From: Kosmotogaceae bacterium UBA1373 | GTDB taxonomy: Bacteria; Thermotogota; Thermotogae; Petrotogales; Kosmotogaceae | DNA: 12,719 bases | Direction of reading: 5' to 3' | NCBI GenBank assembly: GCA_002305955.1 | Contig: DBRH01000083.1 | Location: 1 to 12,719, forward strand | Part shown: positions 1 to 7,400 of the stretch, piece after piece | Numbering within the stretch: the first letter of the stretch is position 1 | Layout of the letters: every line of letters starts with the position of its first letter | The notes under the pieces: model-generated | Databases searched by the model: none | What the model saw: only the letters and a program-made list of their open reading frames with translations | Told to the model about the DNA's origin: nothing | Made by a program: the position numbers and the translations under genes

Positions 1-76
1 TGGTGGAGCCGAGGGGATTCGAACCCCCGGCCTCCGCCTTGCGAAGGCGGCGCGCTCCCAGCTGTGCTACGGCCCC
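1..76 (-). tRNA. tRNA-Ala (anticodon CGC)
   Basis: This is a complete cloverleaf of 76 nt with the 3' CCA encoded at the window edge. The acceptor stem is GGGGCCG/CGGCTCC and contains the G3-U70 wobble pair that is the alanine identity element. The anticodon arm CCGCC-TTCGCAA-GGCGG gives anticodon CGC, which reads GCG. The T arm is GGGGG-TTCGAAT-CCCCT. The D stem (GCAC/GCGC) has an A12-C23 mismatch, an oddity in an otherwise clean fold. A promoter lies just upstream, so the gene probably has its own transcript with a leader of only about 5 nt. Confidence 0.97.
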
Positions 77-87
77 ACGACAGATGA

Positions 88-116
88 ATTATAGCCTGAA
101 TTTAACGAGAATTCAA
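88..116 (-). promoter_or_regulatory. Promoter of tRNA-Ala
   Basis: On the minus strand there is a -35 box TTGAAT (116-111), a 17-nt spacer and a perfect -10 box TATAAT (93-88). The predicted start near 81-82 is about 5 nt before the tRNA. The -35 box directly abuts the TGA stop (119-117) of the upstream gene, so the tRNA may also receive read-through from that gene. Confidence 0.75.
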
Positions 117-692
117 TCACGAATCGGTTAATTCGAGCGCCGAGGGAATTCCCAGCAATTCGCCGAATTTGAACGTGCCCAGATCGCTCGAGTGACAGGT
201 CTTCAAAATGTAGGCAGTATCTATCCCGTGGCCAGTTCCCCCGGCCGAGATTATCCAGTCGTTCACGCTCACCAGGCCCGAATCGGCCGCCATCATAGCT
301 ATCTCCACGGCCACCTTGGTCCCCTGACCGAAGAGTCTGAGAGCGGTGGCGAAGACCTGGGGTGGATAAGTTCCGCCGCTGCTTTTGTAAAAAGCTCCGT
401 CTAGCCCCCTGAAGAGATGCGTTGCCGTCAGGATCGTGTGACGCGAGCCAGAGTACATCTCTCTCACCGGTTGATCGAACTCGTCGTGGTCGGGCTTTCT
501 GAAACCGACCGAGTGAGTCACTATCACCAGCCTTAGCGAGGACGGTACCGTTTCGAAGGCCAGCCTCGCCACGTTGCCGAGTGTCGAAGGCAGCACGATA
601 TCTCTTATACCACGCTTCAGCGCGCTGGTGAAAATGTGTTCCAGAAGTGTCTTCGTCGTTTCTTCGTCGCTCTTCTTGAAGTAGATGACCAT
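117..692 (-). CDS. Pyruvate kinase C-terminal-domain-like protein (COG1751)
   Basis: This protein of 191 aa resembles stand-alone proteins with the fold of the pyruvate kinase C-terminal (PK_C) domain, known mostly from archaea (the AF0103/MTH1675 type). It has no catalytic barrel domain, so it is not a pyruvate kinase. Visible conserved pieces are an early VIYFKK strand, RGIRDIVLPSTLGNVA, a VTHSVGFRKP segment, a central TATHLFRGLDGAF stretch and a C-terminal half with SAGGTGHGIDTA. Function is not established; structures suggest ligand binding. A longer GTG-initiated form from 701 is open. However, that GTG lies inside the AAGGAG ribosome binding site (706-701), which sits 8 nt before the ATG at 692, so I prefer the ATG. 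The gene starts 5 nt after the urocanase stop and is probably co-transcribed and coupled with it. The family assignment is confident; the role is unknown. Confidence 0.88.
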   Translation of the reverse strand: MVIYFKKSDEETTKTLLEHIFTSALKRGIRDIVLPSTLGNVARLAFETVPSSLRLVIVTHSVGFRKPDHDEFDQPVREMYSGSRHTILTATHLFRGLDGAFYKSSGGTYPPQVFATALRLFGQGTKVAVEIAMMAADSGLVSVNDWIISAGGTGHGIDTAYILKTCHSSDLGTFKFGELLGIPSALELTDS

Positions 693-697
693 TCCAT

Positions 698-2692
698 TCA
701 CTCCTTTACCGATCTCAATACTCTATCTATGAGTTCTTGCTCGACCAGATACGGCAGAGTTATGTGTGATTTTCCCCCGGCGGACCTGTTGAATTCGATA
801 GACGTCTCGACGGCCTTCTCGTTTCTGGCCCAGGCCCTCCGGGCGACGCCGCCCATCACGTCCCAGGGTATAGACGTCGAGATTATACCGTCGACTCTCT
901 CGCTGCCGTCCAGCACCAGGCCGAACCCACCGTTAATGGCCTTTCCTATCCCCACGCCACCCCCGTTGTGGAGGGCGACCAGACTCATACCCCTGGCGGC
1001 GTTTCCGGCGAAACACTGAGTCGCCATGTCGGCCATCACGTTGCTTCCATCCTTTATATTGGAGGTCTCTCTGAAGGGTGAGTCGGTTCCTCCGGTATCG
1101 TGATGGTCCCTGCCCAGCATCACCGGTCCTATCTCTCCCTTTCTGACCATTTCGTTGAACTTGAGCGCTATTTTTTTCCGGCCTTCGGCGTCCTGGTAGA
1201 GAATCCTGGCCTGTGTTCCGACCACCAGCCCGTTTCTGTCGGCGTCCCTTATCCAGATGTAGTTGTCCCTGTCCTGACCGCGCCTGTCGGGGTCTATGCA
1301 CTCCATGGCCGCCCTGTCGGTCTTGAGAAGGTCTTCCCTCAGGCCGCTCAGGCAGACCCATCTGAAAGGACCGTACCCGTAATCGAAGAGCATAGGCCCC
1401 ATTATATCCTCGACGTAAGAGGGGAAGATGAAGCCTTCGGAAGTGTCGCGGCCGTTTCTGGCAATCTCCTTTGCACCCGCGTCGAAGACGGCCTTCATAA
1501 AGGAGTTGCCGTAATCGAAGAAATAGGTCCCCCTCTCCACCAGCGTCTTTATGAGGCCGAAGTGTTTTCTGAGAGAATCATCCACAAGTCTCCTGAACCT
1601 CTCTTTGTCGGAGGCCAGCATCTCCGTCCGCTCCTCGAAACTCAGGCCCTGCGGACAGTAGCCACCGTCGTACGGAGCGTGACAGGAAGTCTGGTCCGAG
1701 AGCAGCTCTACGGGTATCTTCTCGTCCACCGCGTGCTGAAGGAGATCCACGATGTTTCCGTGGAAGGCCACCGCATGGCTCTCGCCCGAGGCGAGCTTTT
1801 CGGCTGCGATCCTGAAAGACTCTTCCGGACTCCGGGCGAGAGAATCGATCCAGCCCTGTTCGAGACGCGTCTTTATCCTGGAGATATCGACCTCCGCTAT
1901 GATGCCGACTCCTCCGGCGATACGCACCGCCTTTCCCTGCGCGCCGCTCATGCCGCCCAGACCCGACGACACGAAGAGGTGACCCTTCAGGTCGCCGGCG
2001 TCGGGTATGCCCAGCTTCATTCTCCCCGCGTTGAGAATGGTGTTGAAAGTGCCGTGGACGATCCCCTGAGGGCCTATGTACATCCAACCGCCGGCCGTCA
2101 TCTGTCCGTAGTTGGCCACACCGAGCGCCTGAGCACGTATCCACTCCCGCTGATTGTCGAACATCCCGACCATAAGGGCGTTGGTGATAACGACCCTCGG
2201 GCTGTGCCTGTGAGACTTGAAGAGACCCAGCGGGTGGCCCGACATGACCACCAGCGTCTGCTCGTCGGTCAGCTCCTCCAGGTATCTCTTTATAAGCCTG
2301 TACTGCATCCAGTTCTGGCAGACCTGGCCGGTTTCGCCGTAAGTGACGAGTTCATACGGGTAGAGCGCGACATCGAAGTCCAGGTTGTTGTCTATCATCA
2401 CCTGGAAGGCCCTCCCCTCTATGCAGTTACCCCTGTATTCCTCTATGGGTTTCCCTTTTATCCTGCCCTGCGGTCTGTATCTGTAACCATAAATTCTGCC
2501 CCGTGTAAGAAGCTCCCGCAGGAATTCCGGCGCCAGTCTTTCGTGGAGTTCACCGGGGATGTACCTGAGAGCGTTCTTGAGGGCCAGTTCAATTTCGGCC
2601 TCGCCGAGATTCAACTCTCTCTTCGGAGCCCTCCTTATGGACGGCTCGAAGACCGGTTCCGGTGGCAGACGATCGTCAAGCTTTATCGTCAT
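698..2692 (-). CDS. hutU: Urocanate hydratase (urocanase), long animal-type form
   Basis: Urocanase adds water to urocanate to give 4-imidazolone-5-propionate, the second step of cytosolic histidine breakdown. It uses tightly bound NAD+ as an electrophile. The protein is about 664 aa, longer than the usual bacterial enzyme (about 555 aa) and close to animal UROC1. From the ATG, visible motifs are ALKNALRYIP (38-47), SGHPLGLF (151-158), YGQMTAG (195-201) followed by YIGPQGIVHGT, NAD-site glycines GLGGMSGAQ (244-252), SDQTSCHAPYDGGY (332-345), GPFRWVCLSG with the presumed conserved Cys447, GRDHHDTGGTDSPFRETS (527-544) and LHNGGGVGIGKAINGGFGLVLDG. A GTG at 2722 adds 10 residues after a G-rich ribosome binding site. 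I prefer the ATG at 2692 because GGAG lies 5 nt upstream and the best promoter would start transcription around 2733. No hutH, hutI or hutG lies in the window. Confidence 0.95.
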   Translation of the reverse strand: MTIKLDDRLPPEPVFEPSIRRAPKRELNLGEAEIELALKNALRYIPGELHERLAPEFLRELLTRGRIYGYRYRPQGRIKGKPIEEYRGNCIEGRAFQVMIDNNLDFDVALYPYELVTYGETGQVCQNWMQYRLIKRYLEELTDEQTLVVMSGHPLGLFKSHRHSPRVVITNALMVGMFDNQREWIRAQALGVANYGQMTAGGWMYIGPQGIVHGTFNTILNAGRMKLGIPDAGDLKGHLFVSSGLGGMSGAQGKAVRIAGGVGIIAEVDISRIKTRLEQGWIDSLARSPEESFRIAAEKLASGESHAVAFHGNIVDLLQHAVDEKIPVELLSDQTSCHAPYDGGYCPQGLSFEERTEMLASDKERFRRLVDDSLRKHFGLIKTLVERGTYFFDYGNSFMKAVFDAGAKEIARNGRDTSEGFIFPSYVEDIMGPMLFDYGYGPFRWVCLSGLREDLLKTDRAAMECIDPDRRGQDRDNYIWIRDADRNGLVVGTQARILYQDAEGRKKIALKFNEMVRKGEIGPVMLGRDHHDTGGTDSPFRETSNIKDGSNVMADMATQCFAGNAARGMSLVALHNGGGVGIGKAINGGFGLVLDGSERVDGIISTSIPWDVMGGVARRAWARNEKAVETSIEFNRSAGGKSHITLPYLVEQELIDRVLRSVKE

Positions 2693-2739
2693 CGCCTCTC
2701 CAATGGTGGAATTAAGAGACACGCAAACCCCCCCTTTCC

Positions 2740-2781
2740 TTTATAGTGACAATTCTATCATTATCCAACTACCAATGAAAA
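2740..2781 (-). promoter_or_regulatory. Candidate promoter(s) for the urocanase unit
   Basis: Two overlapping minus-strand candidates are visible. One is TTGGAT (2768-2763), 17 nt, TATAAA (2745-2740). The other is TTTTCA (2781-2776), 18 nt, TAGAAT (2757-2752). Each has a good -10 box but a poor -35 box. The first would start near 2733, inside a run of G, and would leave a leader of about 40 nt before the ATG at 2692. Confidence 0.4.
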
Positions 2782-2791
2782 AGTGGACATC

Positions 2792-2823
2792 GAGCGCTAT
2801 TTAAAAGGGAAAAGATAGCGATC
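2792..2823. repeat. Imperfect inverted repeat upstream of the urocanase promoter
   Basis: The arms CGCTAT (2795-2800) and ATAGCG (2815-2820) are perfect. They extend outward by two more pairs after one mismatch, around a 14-nt A-rich loop. No T run follows on either strand, so it is a poor intrinsic terminator. It sits about 10 bp upstream of the farther -35 candidate and could be an operator, or chance. Confidence 0.3.
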
Positions 2824-2850
2824 AGGAAACCGCAACGTTTCGTGTGAAAA

Positions 2851-3201
2851 TCACAACTTAATACCGAACCTGGAAAGGATGAACGAAAAAAACGCGTACC
2901 CTGACACCATTGCCCCGCTTGAAATCGCTAGCGCCAAGTAGAAATTCATATCTTTCTTCAGGAGCAGTGGCATAACAACAAAGAAAATCAAGGATGGAAT
3001 CACAAACAAAAGAATGCTGGTGGAGAGCCCGGCAACTTTGTCGACGTCCTTCGTGTCGTTGTAGAGCCAGAAAAGCGCCAGCATCGATGTGAGAGGCAAT
3101 GAGGCTATAAGTCCGCCTATGTAGCCGGTCTTTTTGCTTACCTCTGAAACAACGGTTATTATTATCGCCGATATCATGATTTTAATTAAGTATCTCAGCA
3201 A
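2851..3201 (-). CDS. DUF3147-type small integral membrane protein
   Basis: This is a four-helix membrane protein of about 116 aa. Hydrophobic segments (numbered from the TTG start) lie near 3-20, 26-46, 57-80 and 85-110. The second helix carries the GGLIASLPLTSMLALFWLY stretch, and an acidic-basic loop NDTKDVDKVAG follows it. This arrangement matches my recollection of the DUF3147 family, whose function is unknown. The frame is open to a TTG at 3249, but no ribosome binding site precedes that codon. The TTG at 3201 has GGTGA 5 nt upstream and gives a family-like start of MLRYLIKI; a GTG at 3210 is a third option. The gene lies 72 nt downstream of the DUF6512 gene on the same strand and is probably co-transcribed with it. 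Confidence 0.8.
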   Translation of the reverse strand: MLRYLIKIMISAIIITVVSEVSKKTGYIGGLIASLPLTSMLALFWLYNDTKDVDKVAGLSTSILLFVIPSLIFFVVMPLLLKKDMNFYLALAISSGAMVSGYAFFSFILSRFGIKL

Positions 3202-3273
3202 CCCACTCACCCCGCGATTTATTCTGCCTGTTTTTCGAAAACTTCTCAAATGATCTTAAGAACCGTCACCGCC

Positions 3274-3813
3274 TCATCCTGTACCGTATTTCCCTGTCAG
3301 GGAATCTCTGAACGGCTCCAGTTCGGGCGGCCGGAAGGTGAAAACTACAAAGATCGCTCCAAGAGCTATCAAAAAAATGGTGGCTACAACGGCAGTCGCC
3401 ACGGTTGCTTTTCCGGCCGAGGCGATTTTGAAAGAGACTGCCTGTCCCAGATAGATGGCGAAGGCCATCAGGAGAAGATCGATGATAAGATTGTGGCGGA
3501 CGAACAGCGTATATAGGTAAAAGCCGCCCAGGATAGTGCCGCACATTATATATATTCCCAGTGTTTTGCCGGCCAGCAAGGAGCTCCCGGAAATGCCTTT
3601 ACAGAATCCGATTTCCATAAAAAAGAGAATAACCCCCGGTAGAAAAACGAGCTTGAGGTGCTCCCAGACGCTCTCGTTCACCGGGGTAAGCGCTCCGACG
3701 AAAACGTTCTCTCCGCTCACTTCATACGCGAAGTGGAGCAGTGCGCCCGCGAAGAAGATGAAAAAGAAACCCGCCAGTTCCCATCGCTTCAAACACTCGC
3801 CACCCAAATCCAT
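3274..3813 (-). CDS. DUF6512-type integral membrane protein
   Basis: This is a membrane protein of about 179 aa with five to six hydrophobic segments, roughly at 13-30, 50-68, 78-98, 103-122, 126-132 and 135-160. The N-terminal half has a recognisable KRWE...FAGALLHFAYE helix, followed by VGALTPVNESVWEHLKL. That amphipathic stretch, with Asn-Glu-Ser and Trp-Glu-His-Leu-Lys, is the signature I associate with DUF6512. Function is unknown. The start is uncertain: GTG at 3816, ATG at 3813 (with GGGG only 2 nt upstream) or TTG at 3792 (GGTGG 7 nt upstream, giving MKRWELAG). The shortest form is quite plausible. The gene follows the metallopeptidase gene by 81 nt with no clear terminator between, so it may be the distal part of the same transcript. 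Confidence 0.8.
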   Translation of the reverse strand: MDLGGECLKRWELAGFFFIFFAGALLHFAYEVSGENVFVGALTPVNESVWEHLKLVFLPGVILFFMEIGFCKGISGSSLLAGKTLGIYIMCGTILGGFYLYTLFVRHNLIIDLLLMAFAIYLGQAVSFKIASAGKATVATAVVATIFLIALGAIFVVFTFRPPELEPFRDSLTGKYGTG

Positions 3814-3894
3814 CACCCCGGATCTCTATCTATCGCGAAGACTCCGGAAAACCGCGAGACGACTCCCTGTATGGCAGGTCGGAGTGGACCGGCT

Positions 3895-4437
3895 TCACTG
3901 AGCGGCCACGAATCTCGAGATCAGTTCGTTGAAGCCGTGCTCCCTGAGCAATTGGCCCACCCTTCTCCAGCAGGAGAAACTGTAGGCCCTGTAAGTCATG
4001 AAATCCATCCCGGTGTGATCCAGCTCTTCGATGTTTTCCAGCAACGGCTCTTCCCTGCCGACCCATTCGCCCGTGATTGTGCAAACGAGACCCTCCTCCA
4101 GCCAGTAGGGGAGGTCAAAGCGTTGAAAAAAGATGTGCGACATCTCGTGAGCCAGTGTCCGGGCCAGGTCGGGAATCAGGCTGAGCGGCTGGAGATATAT
4201 AGTGTCTCCGTGTGTGGCCGCCACGAACCAGTAACCAAGGCGGGAGAGCCTTGAAAACTCTCCCGCCGAAGAAGCGATAATTACGTTGTAGGTGCCCGCG
4301 ACCGTTCTGCCCGTCAGTCTCTCCAGAGCGCTCCTGTAAACCGACAGCTCCCGGGAGTCCCACCCGATGTGGGAGCTGGTGTAGCCTGCCAGAAGGATCG
4401 ATGCACAAAGGAATGAAACGATCGCGACTCTCTTCAT
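3895..4437 (-). CDS. Exported gluzincin metallopeptidase (peptidase-MA-like, HExxH...EG)
   Basis: This 180-aa predicted zinc peptidase begins with a signal peptide or membrane anchor (basic MKR, then a hydrophobic run to about residue 18, no lipobox Cys). The catalytic core is visible: LAHEMSH with His97, Glu98 and His101, followed by LPYWLEEGL where Glu115 of the EG pair is the expected third zinc ligand. Upstream, FSRLSRLGYWFVAATHGDTI matches the substrate-binding beta-sheet region common in the peptidase-MA-like superfamily. The family is diverse and substrates are mostly unknown. The ATG at 4437 overlaps the macroglobulin TGA as ATGA, and only a weak GTGGA precedes it, so translation is probably coupled to the macroglobulin. 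This indicates a partner role in the same envelope complex or pathway. All key residues are intact, so activity is expected. The fold assignment is good; the function is inferred. Confidence 0.85.
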   Translation of the reverse strand: MKRVAIVSFLCASILLAGYTSSHIGWDSRELSVYRSALERLTGRTVAGTYNVIIASSAGEFSRLSRLGYWFVAATHGDTIYLQPLSLIPDLARTLAHEMSHIFFQRFDLPYWLEEGLVCTITGEWVGREEPLLENIEELDHTGMDFMTYRAYSFSCWRRVGQLLREHGFNELISRFVAAQ

Positions 4438-7400
4438 TCCACTTTCAAAAGGATCGACGACGTGTTGGCCGAGTACTGACCGTCGTACATGGCCCAGGCC
4501 TGCACGGCCGGTATGAGGAACTCGCCGGTCGTGAGCACTCTCCAGGTCGTTCTGGTCACGAATTCGCCGCCGTACCTGAAGAAGAAGGCCACCCTGTCGA
4601 ACCTGTCTTCACGGAAGGTGTAGCCCCACCAGTAATCGAAGTAATAGAACTTCGAGAAGCCCAGCATGTCTCCCTCGGGATTCTCCTCGATCGCGATCCC
4701 CGTCGAGGGCAACATATCTTCCACGACTATGTAAGGCGCGTTTTCCGGTATGTTGACGCGTACCTCCGAAATAACGGTCTCCCCGGCCTTCACTGGCGAC
4801 TGAGGCTTAAGGGTCATGAGATATATCTCCACGCCGCTGAGATAGTAATCGGATTCGACCGTCTTCAACACGAAGCCTTCGGGGGTGCTGCCCATGATCT
4901 CGCCCTCGTATATCTTCAGTCCGAGGTGGTACGAACCGAGCATGAGTTCACCATCTACGACGGCCAGCTCCATGCCTTCCAGCTGCCTGGCGACGTCTAT
5001 CTCGAGTCCTTCGACTTCGTCGGGAGAGAGCAGCTTGAGGGAAGCCACAACGTACGGCGAATCGAGCTGCGGGGTCGTGAGAACATAAGTGTTATCCATC
5101 GGGACGCTCAACTTCCTTCTCAGTATCCTTTCCAGCCCGATTCCGCTCTCGGAGGGTTTTACCTCTTCGGCCGGAATCGCACTCTCTCCGTTGATCGAAA
5201 CGGCGACGAGTCCGGTGGTTTTGATCGTCATGACTCCGGGCACGATGGCGAATGTCAGGGAGGTACCGTTGCTTCCGGCTTCAATAGGCGAACCATTTGC
5301 CGTAACGGTAATCTCCGCATCGCTGGATAGAGAAGAGCTGAAAGAGGCCAGCGAGGCTACCGCCAGCGCCGTCGAAGCTGTTCTGTACCAGTAACTGCCA
5401 TCACCCATCGTGAGAAGCTTTCTGGAAATGGCTCCGATCGCGTCGGGCGAAATCTGGAGATTGACGGCGGCCTTCAACAGGAAGGAGAGCGTCACGGTCT
5501 CGTCGAAGAAGTAATTGAAGCTGCTGCCCTTAATCGGTTTATCACTTTCCAGATCCACGTAGCTCATGGCCTCGTCGAAGAGGCTTTTCGCCCTTTCGTT
5601 GAGGTTGAACACCTTGGCCGTGAGCGAAGAAAGGATCATGGAGGGGACATCGCTCTTGTAATCGACGATGGCGCTTATCGGATCTCTGAGCTTTCTGCTG
5701 AAGAGGGCTATCACGTACTGCAGGAATGGGTCGGGAGAGGAACTGTGCAGATCCTTCATGGCCGAGTAACCCATCCTGATGACATCGCTGTTTATTTCGT
5801 AGCCGTTTTCCATGGCCAGATAGAAACCGTACATAACGTAAGCCGTCATGAAGGCGTCGGTCTGGTCGTCTCTCCACCAGCCCCAGCCTCCATCGTAGTG
5901 CTGGTAGCCGTACAGTCTCTCCAGACTCTGGTCCGTTACGACCTTCACTCTATCGGCGAAGGCTTCATCGGCGCTTTCGAGAAGCTTCGAAGCGGCGACG
6001 GCGGGCAGGAAACGGCTCATGGTCTGCTCTACGCAACCGTACGGATAGTCTACCAGGTAACGTATGGCCTCCAGAAGTATGGGATCTATCGTGGAGGCGA
6101 CGGTTATCCAGCCGACAGAGTTGGCGGAGAATTCAAGCGTTCTCTCGCCGTTCAGGAAGTCCAGTTCGCCGAACCTCACGTAAGTGAACCTCGGCTTCAC
6201 GGGTATTTCGTATTCCACGCCGTCCGAGCCTCTGCTCCCTTCAACGACGAACTTCACCGTGAGTTTCTCGTCTTTCTGTGAGGCTTCGAGATCGGGTACA
6301 TTCACCTCGTATCTGAAAGTCGAGCTCTGGAAGGCCGGCACCGTCGAACCCTTCTCCTCGATAACCTTTCCATCAACGTAGAAACCCGAAAGAACCGGCA
6401 TCTGCGAGTCGGTGTTGTTCTTGACCGAGAAGACGAGCTGCACCTTGTCGCCGGCTATCAGGAACTCGGGAAGGAAGCTGCTGACAGTCATCGGCTTCCA
6501 CGTCTCGAAGCTGGATCTGGCGTAGCTGAACCCTCCGCCCATATCGGACGCCAGAGCTCTCACGGTCCAGGTGTCGAGATCTTCGGGAACTACGAACGCG
6601 AGTTCCGCCCGGCCAGCCTCATCGGTGAAGGTTCCGACCGACCAGAGGGCGCTGTCGCTGAAGAGTTTTCTTGCTTTCACGTCCGATGTGAGACCTTCTC
6701 CCGAACCGCCGCGATCTCCCATTCCGTAGGCCTCGTTGGCCAGCATCTTCGATTCGGCCGCCGGGGGCTGCGATTCGAGGAGGTCGCCCAGTCGCGCTAT
6801 GGTCGGATACGGGGAGTAGTAGAGATCTACCAGAGTGATCGAGCCGAAACCTCTGTAGAAGGGATTCATGAGCGAACCCTTCCAGTAATCCTGGTCTCCT
6901 TCGAAGAGCGAGAGCATGGCCTGCGAGACGACCGCTACCGTCAATCCGACGCTGGCCGGTTTACCGTCGGGATCGGTTACCTCGACCTTCAGGTTAACGT
7001 TCTCTCCGGGGGCGTATCTCTCTTCGGTGATCAACTTCACACTGTAGTCCTTCAGGGGAGAATCGACCTCTATCATCCAGCTGTAATTCATCTGGTAGTT
7101 CTTGTAACTGACCAGATACAGCACGAAACTCTCGTAGGCGTAGCCTTCGGGTATTTCGACCTCAACCGCGTTTTTGCCGGCGAGCGCGTGATAAGGGAAC
7201 TGGGAGAATGTGCCGGAGAAATCGGCGATAATCCAGAGGTCGAGCTCGCTGGAGGAGAAGAAGGAGAGGCTCGCTTTCGAACCGGGAGCGGCCGGTGTTA
7301 TCCTGTCCAGCGTCAGAGACCCGTAGTAGTCGTAGTAAGAGCCTACGTATATGGAGTATCTGTCGGTCACTTCCGCTTCACCGGAGGGCGCGCCGCTCAG

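Noticed and set aside
1578..2144. Minus-strand open frame inside the urocanase gene in another frame (also 933-1361)
   Set aside because: Arg/Gly-rich frame-shifted reading of the urocanase gene. The urocanase frame is intact, so there is no frameshift to explain.
1100..2746. Long plus-strand open frame of 548 codons opposite the urocanase
   Set aside because: It lies antisense to a strongly supported urocanase gene, has no ribosome binding site and its product looks like no protein. It is a codon-bias shadow.
2792..2823. Hairpin as an intrinsic terminator for the DUF3147 gene
   Set aside because: The stem is short with a 14-nt loop and no T run follows on either strand. Kept only as an inverted repeat.
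3848..3885. Hairpin between the metallopeptidase and DUF6512 genes
   Set aside because: It is about 8 bp with a 3-nt bulge and no T run, so it does not support a transcript end there.
4401..5330. Plus-strand open frame of 309 codons opposite the macroglobulin gene
   Set aside because: It is antisense to the macroglobulin, of low complexity and unrecognisable; a shadow. The same applies to 7188-8084 plus.
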